Assembly: GCF_014696315.1 (NCBI RefSeq)
Contig: NZ_JACJPX010000001.1
Coordinates: 237,977-301,976 of the forward strand
DNA length: 64,000 nt
Direction: 5' to 3'
Source: Calothrix membranacea FACHB-236
GTDB taxonomy: Bacteria > Cyanobacteriota > Cyanobacteriia > Cyanobacteriales > Nostocaceae
Of this stretch, positions 37,327-46,731 are shown in pieces. Every line of letters starts with the position of its first letter. Within the stretch, counting starts at the first letter, position 1. A model generated the notes under the pieces. The model worked only from the letters and a program-made list of their open reading frames with translations, was not told the origin of the DNA and made no database searches. The position numbers were made by a program, and so were the translations under genes.

Positions 37327-39996
37327 CTATTCCACTACTTCATTCACAGGGAATCTATCAATTAACTGTATGGCGCGGTAAGCATTACGTTGCAGTGAGT
37401 CTGGTAAATTCGGAACGTGAGGAATTTGAGATAATAAATCCAAAGTCCGGCGTAATATTCTTACCACATCACCTTCATCTAAGGTCGTATTTTCACATAG
37501 TTCTGTCCACTCAACTCCTAACGCCCATTGTTCTACCAGAGCAATTAATTCAAACTCTAACCATATAGGCAGCGCCACGTTATACCGCCGTTGTATTTGG
37601 AACATCTGGCGGCGAATCCCTCGCAGTTTTGCTAAAGCATCTACAACTTGATTGCTGAGGTCAAAACGCACTTTGCTATCGGGTCGGGGGGTTTCTGTGA
37701 CTAAAGCTGCAACTGCGGCTGCTAAATGGTGCGGATCTAAATTATTTAATTCACCACTAGCTAATACCAAACCCAACCACAATTCATTTTCTCCGCGGAT
37801 AGCAGCCGCAACTTGCCCTAATGCTGTGGGTACTAAGTTATCTAAACAGCCAAAGTGCTGCAAAATTTCAATTAAATTGAGAAACTCTTCCCAGTGATGT
37901 TGGGATTGTTGCTCAACTTGCTCTTGCAATAGTTGCAATTCGGCTTCTAGTTCTACATAACGTGCCCGACGTTTAAAAATAGCGCCAGCATTACCAGATT
38001 GATACACAGGATGAGCTTCTAATTGCTCCTGTACAGCAGTTACACGGCTCAGTTGTTCTGCAACTTCTGGAGCCATATATAAAGATTCTTCTGGTTGCGG
38101 AATTCTTTGGGCAATATCTGCTGTTTGTGCGTTACCACGGCATATATGTCCTGGTTTAAACAATAGTTCCGGTGGTGGCAAAATCTCTGGTGGGATATCA
38201 ATTCGTGGTAGTTCGGCATACAAATCAACAATATCTTCGGTTGTGCCTACATACCATCGATTATCCCGCCCTAAGCAGACCAAGTAAGGTGCTTGCTCAC
38301 CAGAAGTTTTACCAATTAACACAGCTGTCATTGGTGTGGGAACTGTGATGTTTTTGCCCTTGATACTCAGCATTGTTCCTGAGACAGCAAAGCCCAACAT
38401 CATTGCTAATTGCTCTTGTCTGTCTTCCTGGGCTTGCTGTTGCAGAGTTTTTAATAATTGCCGTTCTACTTTTAGACGTTGGCGCAATTTCTCATAAACA
38501 GCGATTTCATTTTCATCAACTGCGGCAATTTGCTCCTGCAGTTGATTTAATTGGGCTTGCAGTTCGGCAATCTCATCGTAATTTGGTTGTAAATGCAGAG
38601 TCGCCATGTACTGCCCAAAACTACGTTCGATTAGTTCTCTAGTTTCGTCCAATGTATGGGTTTGCAGTAGATTCAATACCATCCCGTAGCTGGGGGTAAA
38701 TTGGCTAACTAGAGGATCTGGTTTGGATGTTGCTAAATATGCAGCTTCTTTGGAGCCTTCAAAGGGAGTTTGTACTGTAACTACATGACCTTGTAAATCC
38801 ATACCGCGACGACCAGCTCGTCCTGCCATTTGTAGGAATTCGGAAGCGTTCAACAGGCGATGTCCGGTGTCGGTACGCTTGGAAAGGGTAGAAATTACAG
38901 TGGTACGCGCAGGCATATTAATTCCCGCCGCTAGTGTTTCAGTGGCAAAGACAACCTTAATTAGCCCTTGCTGGAACAGTTCTTCTACTAGCACTTTCCA
39001 AGCAGGTAAAATTCCAGCATGGTGAGCAGCAATTCCACGGTAGAGAGGCGCAATTTGTCCCGAACGTCCTGCTTCGGGGTTGCGGCTTAAAAAGTCATCA
39101 ATTTGACGGCGCAAAATTTGGGATTCATCATTATTTACCAGCCATAAATCACCTACCTCTGCCACGGCTTTATCACATCCCCTGCGACTGAAGATAAAGT
39201 AAATGGCGGGTAGCATATCCCGTTGCTGTAGCTGGCTCAAGGTATAAATAATGCCGGGCGCTTCTGGCCTACCACCTTTGCCCTTATCCCCTTGTCGCCT
39301 TTTTCCCCTATTGGCTAGGCGTGGGTTGATTTTGGTTTTGTTGTCGTTGAGTAGGGGAAACAATCCTTTGGGATTGCAAAAATGAAATTCTAAAGGTACG
39401 GGGCGAAAATCGGAGTAAATTAGGTCAGTTGGCCCGTGAACGCGATTTAGCCAATCTGTCAGCTGATCGCTATTGGCAACCGTTGCCGAAAGTGCCACCA
39501 ATTGAACTTCACGGGGGCAATAGATAATAGATTCTTCCCAAACAGTTCCCCGTTGGCGATCGTTCATGTAGTGGCACTCATCTAGTACCACCGCTTCCAC
39601 ATCTACTAAAGATATGCCAACTTGGCCTATGGGTGTGCCATAGAGCATATTGCGGAAGATTTCTGTCGTCATCACCAAAATTGGTGCCTCTCTGTTAATG
39701 GAAGCATCTCCAGTTAACAGACCGACCTGATCAAACCCAAATTTTTCGCGAAAATCACGTAATTTTTGATTTGACAGCGCCTTTAAAGGAGTAGTGTAAA
39801 ATACGCGTTTGCCTCGCGCCAAAGCACGATAAATAGCGTATTCACCCACTAACGTCTTGCCCGAACCCGTAGGCGCACAAACGACTACAGAACGACCAGC
39901 ATTGAGGGACGCGATCGCATCTTTTTGGAATTGATCTAGATGAAAAGGAAATATTGACTCTAGGTCAACTTCTTTGGACGGTGCGGGATAGTTCAC
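37327..39996 (-). CDS. Ski2/Mtr4-like DExH-box RNA helicase
   Basis: 889 aa. Motif I APTGSGKTLVGEYA, motif II LDECHYMND (DECH), motif III ALSATVANSD, and in the second lobe FATETLAAGINMPARTTV and QMAGRAGRRGMD. After the helicase core come a beta-rich insert, a coiled-coil part (LQAQLNQLQEQIAAVDENE) and a C-terminal DSHCT-like domain ending NAYRAIQLIDRFPVNEV. It resembles the cyanobacterial/plastid ISE2 group that acts in RNA processing. A K/G-rich insert (GKRRQGDKGKGGRPEAPG) comes from a low-complexity repeat. Confidence 0.92.
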   Translation of the reverse strand: MNYPAPSKEVDLESIFPFHLDQFQKDAIASLNAGRSVVVCAPTGSGKTLVGEYAIYRALARGKRVFYTTPLKALSNQKLRDFREKFGFDQVGLLTGDASINREAPILVMTTEIFRNMLYGTPIGQVGISLVDVEAVVLDECHYMNDRQRGTVWEESIIYCPREVQLVALSATVANSDQLTDWLNRVHGPTDLIYSDFRPVPLEFHFCNPKGLFPLLNDNKTKINPRLANRGKRRQGDKGKGGRPEAPGIIYTLSQLQQRDMLPAIYFIFSRRGCDKAVAEVGDLWLVNNDESQILRRQIDDFLSRNPEAGRSGQIAPLYRGIAAHHAGILPAWKVLVEELFQQGLIKVVFATETLAAGINMPARTTVISTLSKRTDTGHRLLNASEFLQMAGRAGRRGMDLQGHVVTVQTPFEGSKEAAYLATSKPDPLVSQFTPSYGMVLNLLQTHTLDETRELIERSFGQYMATLHLQPNYDEIAELQAQLNQLQEQIAAVDENEIAVYEKLRQRLKVERQLLKTLQQQAQEDRQEQLAMMLGFAVSGTMLSIKGKNITVPTPMTAVLIGKTSGEQAPYLVCLGRDNRWYVGTTEDIVDLYAELPRIDIPPEILPPPELLFKPGHICRGNAQTADIAQRIPQPEESLYMAPEVAEQLSRVTAVQEQLEAHPVYQSGNAGAIFKRRARYVELEAELQLLQEQVEQQSQHHWEEFLNLIEILQHFGCLDNLVPTALGQVAAAIRGENELWLGLVLASGELNNLDPHHLAAAVAALVTETPRPDSKVRFDLSNQVVDALAKLRGIRRQMFQIQRRYNVALPIWLEFELIALVEQWALGVEWTELCENTTLDEGDVVRILRRTLDLLSQIPHVPNLPDSLQRNAYRAIQLIDRFPVNEVVE

Positions 39997-40062
39997 TCAA
40001 TCAATTTTGCAACCAGACTGTCTACTATATTAACGGCTATTTTGTCAACTTTGGAATGGGGG

Positions 40063-40138
40063 GTTGGGGATTGGTGATTGGGGATTGGTGATTGGGGATT
40101 GGTGATTGGGGATTGGTGATTGGGGATTGGTGATTGGG
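40063..40138. repeat. 14-bp tandem repeat
   Basis: The unit GGGGATTGGTGATT is repeated about five times between the helicase and proC genes; C/T-rich repeats follow to 40230. Confidence 0.85.
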
Positions 40139-40229
40139 TAATGGGTAATAGGGATTTGTTATTTTTTGTGTCTCCCTCATCTCCCTCATCCCCCTCATCT
40201 CTAGTCCCCAGTCCCCAGTCCCCAGTCCC

Positions 40230-41051
40230 TCACTTCCCCAATTCCTGCGATCGCTCTGTGGCTGCTTTCACTGCTTCGATTAAAGCGGAGCGGAATGCGC
40301 CTTTTTCTAGTTGGGCGATACCAGCAATTGTTGTACCACCGGGGCTAGTAACTCTATCTTTGAGTTCTGCGGGGTGCATTTTGCTCTCGTGTAAGAGTGT
40401 GGCGGTTCCGAGTACTGTTTGTAGAGCTAGTTGATTGGCGATCGCTCTGGGTAAACCTGCGGCTACTCCACCATCGGCGAGTGCTTCTACCATCAAAGCT
40501 ACGTAAGCTGGGCCGCTTCCTGATAGTCCTGTGACTGCATCCATTAAGTATTCCGAAACTTCCACCACTTCTCCCACAGCTGCAAAAATTTGCTGGGCTA
40601 TTTGGTGATGTTTGGCGTTGGTGTAAGCACCTGAGCAAATCGCCGTCATTCCTGCTCCGACTGTGGCGGGTGTATTGGGCATGGCTCTAATGACTGGCAA
40701 TCTGGGAAATGCAGCTTCTAGCTGACTTAAAGGCACACCTGCCAAAATAGAAATTAATAAGGGTGAGTGTTCAGTAATTTTCAGATCGATCATCTCTGCT
40801 ACTTCTTGAGCGATCGCACTGAATACTTGCGGTTTCACTGCTAATAATACAACTTCCTGAGTTTGCTCTAAAATCAGGCGATTATCAGTAGTTACCGCCA
40901 CGTTATATTGCTGTTTTAAAAAATTTTGGCGCGCAGGTTGGGGTTCGCTAACTATAATTTCTGATGGTTGATAAATTTCACGCGCAATAAGGCGGGATAA
41001 TAGCGCTTCTCCCATTACCCCACCACCAATTAAACCAAATTTAATAGTCAT
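40230..41051 (-). CDS. proC: Pyrroline-5-carboxylate reductase
   Basis: 273 aa. NAD(P) site FGLIGGGVMGEALLSRL at the start, VLLAVKPQVF, the family signature VIRAMPNTPATVGAGMTAI, and the helical dimer domain DAVTGLSGSGPAYVALMVEALADGG. It makes proline from pyrroline-5-carboxylate. It is the last gene of the pipX-pipY-sepF-proC order on the minus strand; 131 bp of short repeats separate it from sepF. Confidence 0.96.
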   Translation of the reverse strand: MTIKFGLIGGGVMGEALLSRLIAREIYQPSEIIVSEPQPARQNFLKQQYNVAVTTDNRLILEQTQEVVLLAVKPQVFSAIAQEVAEMIDLKITEHSPLLISILAGVPLSQLEAAFPRLPVIRAMPNTPATVGAGMTAICSGAYTNAKHHQIAQQIFAAVGEVVEVSEYLMDAVTGLSGSGPAYVALMVEALADGGVAAGLPRAIANQLALQTVLGTATLLHESKMHPAELKDRVTSPGGTTIAGIAQLEKGAFRSALIEAVKAATERSQELGK

Positions 41052-41182
41052 TAATTAGTTCAATAGCCAATAGTCAATACTTTTATTAGTCCCGAGTCCA
41101 GAGTCAAAAGTCCAGAGTCAAAAAATTAATTCTTGACCCTTGACCCTTGACCCTTGACCCTTGACCCTTGACTACTTTACCT

Positions 41183-41773
41183 TTATTGTGCTGCCATCCG
41201 GTTAACTTCATTGCCCCATGCAGGAGTTGGAGTTGTTGTCCGAGGACGTGCTGGTGGTTGTGGTACTTCGTGAATAACTCCGCCATGAGTGCTAACTTGC
41301 ACACAGCTTGGTGTAAACAAAAAGATACTTTCTCCAATGCGTTCTTGATGTCCATCTAATGCGTATGTACCACCTGCTACAAAATCTACTGCCCGTTGAG
41401 CTTGGTCGGGGTCCATAATTGTTAAATTTAATACCACTGATTTGCGCTCACGCAAGGCTTGAATTGCTTGAGGCATTTCTTCAAATGTGCGTGGTTCAAG
41501 TACTAATACTTCAGAAATTCCGTTAATTGCTCCTGGCATACCTATTACATTCCCCATTGATTTTGACCCTGTGGCTACATCATTCCCCATTGTAGGCATG
41601 GGTTCCCGCCAACGTCGATTTTGTGTAGCAGGTTCTTGCGGCGCTGGTTGGGGATTCTCTTCTTGATAGAGGTTTTGGTAGCTTTCGGTTTCTGGTTCTT
41701 CTTCGTAGTATTCGTATTCTACTGGTTCATTTAGTCCAACAAAATCTCTAAGTTTAGAAAATATATTGTTCAT
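41183..41773 (-). CDS. sepF: Cell division protein SepF
   Basis: 196 aa. The N-terminal amphipathic helix [12 protein letters not shown] binds the membrane, a Pro/Gln/Glu-rich linker follows, and the SepF domain carries [49 protein letters not shown] and [11 protein letters not shown]. SepF links FtsZ to the membrane at midcell. The link with pipY upstream and proC downstream matches other cyanobacteria. Confidence 0.94.
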   Translation of the reverse strand: MNNIFSKLRDFVGLNEPVEYEYYEEEPETESYQNLYQEENPQPAPQEPATQNRRWREPMPTMGNDVATGSKSMGNVIGMPGAINGISEVLVLEPRTFEEMPQAIQALRERKSVVLNLTIMDPDQAQRAVDFVAGGTYALDGHQERIGESIFLFTPSCVQVSTHGGVIHEVPQPPARPRTTTPTPAWGNEVNRMAAQ

Positions 41774-41814
41774 TGTGTACGCTCCTGGTGCAATTTAGCT
41801 TTATTTTTACCTGA

Positions 41815-41994
41815 CTATAAATCAATGTAGCTAGCTTTGATCGCTACAGTGGGTGCCTTAACAGCAATTTTAGTACTAGAGGTAGTTTCTACTACAGGCT
41901 TAGGTGCAGAGCAGATGTTGTTGATTACATCTGGATGATTACCTAAACGCGATAATGAGTCAAGATTATATACTAATGTTTCTCCGAATGAAAG
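41815..41994 (-). other. Open frame without start, possible gene relic
   Basis: Between pipY and sepF the minus strand reads 59 codons open with protein-like composition (GETLVYNLDSLSRLGNHPDV, then a Thr/Val/Lys-rich end KIAVKAPTVAIKASYIDL and a stop at 41815). There is no start codon after the in-frame stop upstream. It could be the end of a decayed gene or chance; nothing is recognised. Confidence 0.3.
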
Positions 41995-42139
41995 TTAATT
42001 TCCACCCCATTTTTCGGAGATCAAACTTGTAGCCAAACTATATCTTTTGTTACTTGTTGCAATATTCTCTTTGAGAAGCCTTCTCAAAAACGGCTGAAAG
42101 CTTCTGATACCAATATCTACAGGCAATTGAATATTATTC

Positions 42140-42817
42140 TCAGATGCTCTCAGTGCGATCGCCAAACAAGATGGTTCCTAACCTTACCATCGTTGTCCCG
42201 GCTTGTACTGCTAGGTGGTAGTCGCCTGACATCCCCATAGATAAGTGCTGCATCTCAATGTGCGACCAGTGTTGATCCCTAATGGTTTTCGCTAGGTCGT
42301 AAGTAGTATTAAATACATTTAAAATTTCCGCTTCATTTAATCCTAAAGGCGGAATTGTCATCAAACCTTGAATATGTAAATTTTTATATTGATTGATTAC
42401 GGATAAGTCAGTTAAAAGTTGTGGTACTGTCCAACCTCCCTTGTTGGGATCGGGAAGGATTTTGACTTGCAGACAGATATTAGGAGTCACGCCCAACTGT
42501 TGTGCCAATTGATCCAGGCGCTGTGCTAACTGCAAATTATCAACAGAGTGAATCCAGGAAAATTGTTCTAAGGCTTTTTTGGCTTTATTGCTTTGCAAAT
42601 GCCCGATGAAGTGCCAGGTAATATCGCTTAAATCTTGTAATTGGGCTTGCTTTTTCGCGGCTTCTTGAATCCGGCTTTCGGCAAAATCGCGGATTCCGGC
42701 GGCGTATGCACAGCGCATAACTTCCGCCGGAACTGTTTTGCTGACTGCAATCAACCGTACCGAAGATGGTAGGGAGGAGCTAATTTTGGCAATACGTTCG
42801 CCAATTGAACTAGTCAC
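42140..42817 (-). CDS. pipY: PipY (YggS/YlmE family) PLP-binding homeostasis protein
   Basis: 225 aa from GTG 42817 (MTSSIGERIAK). The PLP lysine is in VRLIAVSKTVPAEVM, with the further family blocks DFAESRIQEAAKK, WHFIGHLQSNKAKKAL, GLMTIPP and LSMGMSGDYHLAVQAGTTMVRLGTILFG. It is a single-domain fold-type III PLP protein that balances vitamin B6 and amino/keto acid pools. It lies downstream of pipX as in other cyanobacteria. A GTG at 42838 would add MNSDRSE from a dispersed repeat. Confidence 0.93.
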   Translation of the reverse strand: MTSSIGERIAKISSSLPSSVRLIAVSKTVPAEVMRCAYAAGIRDFAESRIQEAAKKQAQLQDLSDITWHFIGHLQSNKAKKALEQFSWIHSVDNLQLAQRLDQLAQQLGVTPNICLQVKILPDPNKGGWTVPQLLTDLSVINQYKNLHIQGLMTIPPLGLNEAEILNVFNTTYDLAKTIRDQHWSHIEMQHLSMGMSGDYHLAVQAGTTMVRLGTILFGDRTESI

Positions 42818-42863
42818 TTCGCTGCGATCGGAATTCACAATTCACAATCCAAAATTCAAAATT
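42810..42863 (-). repeat. Start-codon-bearing dispersed repeat, copy 3
   Basis: Minus strand AATTTTGGATTGTGAATTG, then GAATTCCGATCGCAGCGAA and GTGACT at the pipY start; related to copies at 11212 and 16232. Confidence 0.75.
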
Positions 42864-42907
42864 AACGATCCCCTACATTACAGCAGTTTATAGGTATAGC
42901 AAAGCGC

Positions 42908-42990
42908 TGAGTTGGAGAGACGCGATTAATCGCGTCTGTACAAGAGTGGGGAGTTGGAGAGACGCGATTCATCCTGTCTGTACAAGAGTC
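42908..42990. repeat. Tandem pair of GAGACGCGATTAATCGCGTC repeats
   Basis: Two copies about 42 bp apart, each ending TCTGTACAAGAGT, in the pipX-pipY gap. The same tandem arrangement occurs inside pabB. Confidence 0.85.
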
Positions 42991-43040
42991 CTGAGTGAAG
43001 ATTAGCTCCCCTGCTCCCTGCTCCCTGCCCCCCTGCTTGT

Positions 43041-43319
43041 CTATTGGAATGTGCGTTGGAAAACACCCTGAAGCAGATCGTATTCCTGAGAATGTCCGGT
43101 GCGACGCAGAGTACGCAAGCGATTTTCCAACATCATTCTGGCTTCAGTGCGGCCTATGGGCTGAAATTTTATACCTTTGATGTCATTTGTTACCAAAAAA
43201 AATAAACGTTGGGCATAAAGTGTAGTGAACAAATCCTGGGTCTCGTCAACCATACAGATTCTGTACAGGAGACCCCAGGTCGGATGATTTATGTAAGTTT
43301 CTGAGTTTTCTGAATTCAT
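43041..43319 (-). CDS. pipX: PipX, PII-interacting coactivator of NtcA
   Basis: 92 aa, full length. A Tudor-like domain with NHPTWGLLYRICMVDETQDL, LFTTLYAQRLFFLV and KFQPIGRTEARMMLENRLR, then the C-terminal helices RRTGHSQEYDLLQ. PipX bridges PII and the nitrogen regulator NtcA, moving between them with the 2-oxoglutarate/ATP state. It lies upstream of pipY, as usual. Confidence 0.95.
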   Translation of the reverse strand: MNSENSETYINHPTWGLLYRICMVDETQDLFTTLYAQRLFFLVTNDIKGIKFQPIGRTEARMMLENRLRTLRRTGHSQEYDLLQGVFQRTFQ

Positions 43320-43839
43320 TTAGTGGTCAAGGTAAGCGTCTATTTTTTATATCTTTCCGCAGTTGTTAGTACAAACATCCAGACGATGATACATCGCTTT
43401 CGTGAGAATATTTGTGCAAATTTACGCGAAATACAACAATGTTTGCTGCAGACTGGTGTTTGCGGAACCCTTGATCTAGTTTTTCTGAGGCAGTATTGAA
43501 GCTAGTAACGCTACGCGAAACTCAAAATTAAAGCCTCAAAAAGCTTACTAGATGAGCTTTTCGTTAATTTTGAGTTGCTAGTTTGGTGTTTGCGCCTGCT
43601 GTACTAGTAGTAGAGAACGAGAAGAATAATGGCAATTTAGCCTGGGAAACCTACATTCAGCTGCTATGTAGGGTAAGGCTCAGAAAAGTGTCAACCATTT
43701 TATCTCCCGTTAAGAACGACCAAGGGATACGCCGTGCAAGGTTTCTCAAGATAGAATTCAGCCCTTAGACTTCTTTTTGCATAAACCTCTTTTAATGCTG
43801 CCATAATTTTCGCCTGTCGGCACACAATCGCCAAGGGTA
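43320..43839. other. Intergenic region with inverted repeat
   Basis: No gene is convincing. AACTCAAAATTAA and TTAATTTTGAGTT (about 43519-43576) form a perfect inverted repeat, flanked by GCTAGTAACG and TTGCTAG; the phrase TGGTGTTTGCG occurs twice (about 43455 and 43584). The region must hold the pipX promoter on the minus strand. Confidence 0.5.
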
Positions 43840-45378
43840 CTATTGATGATTTAGCATATTCAGTGCTACCAATTGCGCTTGAGCTTTGTGCAGAGATTCA
43901 TACCATTCTCGCTCAGGATCGCTATCAGCGACAATACCTGCGCCAACTTGTCCCCAAACGATGTTGAGTGCTGAGTGCTGAGTTGGAGAGACGCGATTAA
44001 TCGCGTCTGTACAAGAGTTGGGAGTGGGAGAGATGCGATCAATCGCGTCTGTACAAGAGTGGGGAGTGAGAGATGGAGCTAATAATAGGGTGCGAATTAA
44101 AATATTTAAGTCTAAGTTACCGCGCCAATCTAAATAGCCGCAGGAACCGTAGAATAAACTGCGTCGTACTGGTTCCAGTTCTTCAATAATTTCCATGCAG
44201 CGAACTTTAGGACATCCTGTAATTGTGCCACCAGGGAAGAGGGCGCGAATTAAATCAATGGCGGTGCGATCGCTCTTTAAATGACCTTTAACATTACTAA
44301 CAAGATGCATGACATGGCTATAGCGCTCAATTGTTAGCAATTCATCAACACAGACAGTCCCCCATTCACAAACTCGCCCTAAGTCGTTGCGTTCTAGATC
44401 CACCAACATGATGTGTTCGGCGCGTTCTTTGGTGTTACTCAGCAATTCTTGTGCTAGCTGAATGTCTTGTTCTGGCGTGATCCCCCGCGATCGCGTCCCG
44501 GCGATTGGTCGAGTTTCGGCTTGGCCATTCTGCAATAACACTAGCCTTTCTGGGGAACAGCTCATCACTTCTCCCCAAGGTGTTTGCCAATAACTAGCGA
44601 AAGGAGAAGGATTTATCTGCTGCAATGTTTGGTAAATTGACCAACCAGAAGCGGTTGTAGTGGCTTCAAATCGCAATGACAGATTTGCTTGAAATATGTC
44701 TCCCGCCTGAATATATTTTTTCGCTTGGTTGACAGCTGTCTCGTAATCTGATTGGGATGTTTGGAAGTGAGGAGAGATAGCGTAATTTTGAATTTTGAGA
44801 TTTTTGTCTAACGCTTCCCGATTGAGAAGTGCGTCTTTTTGAGCTAATTTCCCTTGCAAATCATCCAATTTACTCTTATCGCTAGCAGCTAACCAAAGAG
44901 TTTGTTCGGCGTGATCCAAAATTGCGAAACAATCTGGTTCATACCAAAAAGCTACAGGAAAGGGTAAGCGATCGCATTTATTTTGCGGTAGTTGTTCAAT
45001 TTCCCAGGCTATGTCATAACCCAACCATCCCAGCCAACCGCCGGTGAAAGGGAGGTGAGGAGGGGGGGATGAGGGGGATGAGAGGGGAATTATACTTTGT
45101 TGTCCGATTCCTTTTTTCTCTAATAAATCGGATAAAAAGGGCAGAACTTTTCCTAGTGCGGGTGTCCACATTTGGGGGACACCATTGATGAGGCGAGGCG
45201 CACCGGCACAAATGGAATAGCGATTGAGTTGGGGATGGTTTTTTGGGGTGGGGTAAGTGCTTTCTAGTAGGGTGGCGATTTCAGATTTATTAGTGGGGCG
45301 AAATAGAGCCGCGAAAACTTCCGAACCAGTACGATTTATTAAAGGAAGCGATCGCCAATACCAAGGGTGGGTCATCAT
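43840..45378 (-). CDS. pabB: Aminodeoxychorismate synthase component I (PabB), with repeat insertions
   Basis: 512 aa. The chorismate-binding core shows ANLSLRFEA, CSPERLVLLQNG, PIAGTRSRG, VDLERNDLGRVCEWGTV and FPGGTITGCPKVRCMEIIEELEP; the FPGG form favours PabB over TrpE. It aminates chorismate for p-aminobenzoate and folate. Between LNILIRTLLLAPS and NIVWGQVGAGIVADSDP about 35 residues encoded by two copies of a dispersed repeat are inserted in frame. A smaller Pro/Ser-rich insert (PLSSPSSPPPHLPF) lies near residue 105. All catalytic motifs remain. Confidence 0.92.
   Translation of the reverse strand: MMTHPWYWRSLPLINRTGSEVFAALFRPTNKSEIATLLESTYPTPKNHPQLNRYSICAGAPRLINGVPQMWTPALGKVLPFLSDLLEKKGIGQQSIIPLSSPSSPPPHLPFTGGWLGWLGYDIAWEIEQLPQNKCDRLPFPVAFWYEPDCFAILDHAEQTLWLAASDKSKLDDLQGKLAQKDALLNREALDKNLKIQNYAISPHFQTSQSDYETAVNQAKKYIQAGDIFQANLSLRFEATTTASGWSIYQTLQQINPSPFASYWQTPWGEVMSCSPERLVLLQNGQAETRPIAGTRSRGITPEQDIQLAQELLSNTKERAEHIMLVDLERNDLGRVCEWGTVCVDELLTIERYSHVMHLVSNVKGHLKSDRTAIDLIRALFPGGTITGCPKVRCMEIIEELEPVRRSLFYGSCGYLDWRGNLDLNILIRTLLLAPSLTPHSCTDAIDRISPTPNSCTDAINRVSPTQHSALNIVWGQVGAGIVADSDPEREWYESLHKAQAQLVALNMLNHQ
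43985..44060. repeat. Tandem dispersed repeat inside pabB
   Basis: GGAGAGACGCGATTAATCGC and the diverged GGAGAGATGCGATCAATCGC start about 42 bp apart, each followed by GTCTGTACAAGAGT. They encode the doubled peptide NSCTDAINRVSPT / HSCTDAIDRISPT on the minus strand. Confidence 0.9.
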
Positions 45379-45482
45379 AAATTACTAATTCGTAATTCGT
45401 AATTCGTAATTAAAAACAGGTTTAGAGGTTATCGGAGTTTTTCGTCTCTAATCGCGGCTGTTTCGCAATCGCTGTCTGAAAC

Positions 45483-46409
45483 TTACACTTGTATACCCAG
45501 TAGTAAGCGTGCGCCCCAAAATAAGCTTAAAATTGCGATCGCTAGCCAGTCCCATCTTTTTAAGCGTAGGTCATGCCACAATACGCGATGCTCGTTAGGA
45601 CTGGTAAAACCTCGCACCATCATGGCACTAGCCATTTGTGCAGCACGGAGTAGTAAATTTTCTAATAATCGCTCTGCTACAATCATCCAAAGTTTGACTG
45701 CGCCTTTGATTCCCAGCTTTTTCCAATTAATCGCCCTAGTCATTACCGATCGCACTAAATTCTGCACTTCTTCTAAGACTAGAGGAATAAACCGCAAAGA
45801 TAAAGTTAAAGTTAGAGCCAGTTCAGTTATGGGTAACTTTAGCCGCCGTAGTGGTTGCATTAAGCTTTCCATACCTGCTGTGATTTCTTCTGGTGCTGTT
45901 GTCAGCAGATACAGGTTAGTACTATAAATCACGGTAAATAAAATCGTACTTAAGCGTACTGCTAAATCCAAAGAACGCCGGCTGACTTTGACTGGCCCTT
46001 GGTGAAATACTACGTATTTATATTCTTTATTGCCAAATACTGTTTTTTCATTAACATTTGGCGGCTTAGCATTAGATGGCTGAGTTAAAATTTGCTCGTT
46101 GGCTGGTAGGCGAGGCTGATAATTTACACCTAAACCATCTGGGCTGATAGCGGCAATTATTAAGACAAAAAACGCCAATAGCAATAACCAGCCCATTTGC
46201 TGCTGCCATACTCTTTTAGGAATTCTGGCCGTGAGAGTCACAAAAATCAATACTATTACCAGCAGTACCCGCCATTCTATAGGGGCAAATAAATAGCTGG
46301 TGAGCAAACTCATCAACCAAGCAAACTTGACGCGGGGATCAATTTTATGCAGCCAAGTTTGAGGTTCTTCTAAATAAAGTCCCAGCGGTAGCGATCGCAG
46401 TAAATCCAT
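45483..46409 (-). CDS. EcfT/CbiQ-type energy-coupling factor transmembrane protein
   Basis: 308 aa. Five to six hydrophobic segments and the coupling region PLRRLKLPITELALTLTLSLRFIPLVLEE, then AAQMASAMMVRGF (EcfT/CbiQ signature with Ala-x-x-x-Arg-Gly). An about 70-residue charged loop (105-165) faces outside. ECF transporters take up vitamins or metals with an S-component and ATPases, neither of which lies adjacent. Confidence 0.88.
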   Translation of the reverse strand: MDLLRSLPLGLYLEEPQTWLHKIDPRVKFAWLMSLLTSYLFAPIEWRVLLVIVLIFVTLTARIPKRVWQQQMGWLLLLAFFVLIIAAISPDGLGVNYQPRLPANEQILTQPSNAKPPNVNEKTVFGNKEYKYVVFHQGPVKVSRRSLDLAVRLSTILFTVIYSTNLYLLTTAPEEITAGMESLMQPLRRLKLPITELALTLTLSLRFIPLVLEEVQNLVRSVMTRAINWKKLGIKGAVKLWMIVAERLLENLLLRAAQMASAMMVRGFTSPNEHRVLWHDLRLKRWDWLAIAILSLFWGARLLLGIQV

Positions 46410-46731
46410 TTCTAAGTGCTGAGTGCTAAGGTTTGAGTGCTGAGTAGTGGAAAGTTGGATTAGAGCAAGTTAGGAGTTAGGGTTTTGTATAGCCTAAAAA
46501 CAAGATTATGTTCTAGCCACTAATTCTTGTCTATTGTGCATTGACAAATAATGCTTAGTACAATGTTTCACAAGTTTGTAGCCAAAAATTGACAAACACT
46601 CTGCACCCCTTTGGGCTTACTTTGTGTTCCTCTGTTTTAAAAAACAACTTTACTTCTCCTTACTACTCATAACTCAGGACTCAGCACTCTTGTACAGACG
46701 CGATTCATCGCGTCTCTCCCACTCAGCACTC
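46410..46731. repeat. Intergenic with dispersed repeat copy
   Basis: 46688-46721 is a reverse copy of the GAGACGCGATTAATCGCGTC family (TGTACAGACGCGATTCATCG). The rest holds CTCAGCACTC-type short repeats and no gene. Confidence 0.7.

Noticed and set aside
42000..42120. tRNA or small RNA in the pipY-sepF gap
   Set aside because: No cloverleaf or T-loop sequence could be read here; I found no tRNA gene anywhere in the window, although a scan by eye can miss one.
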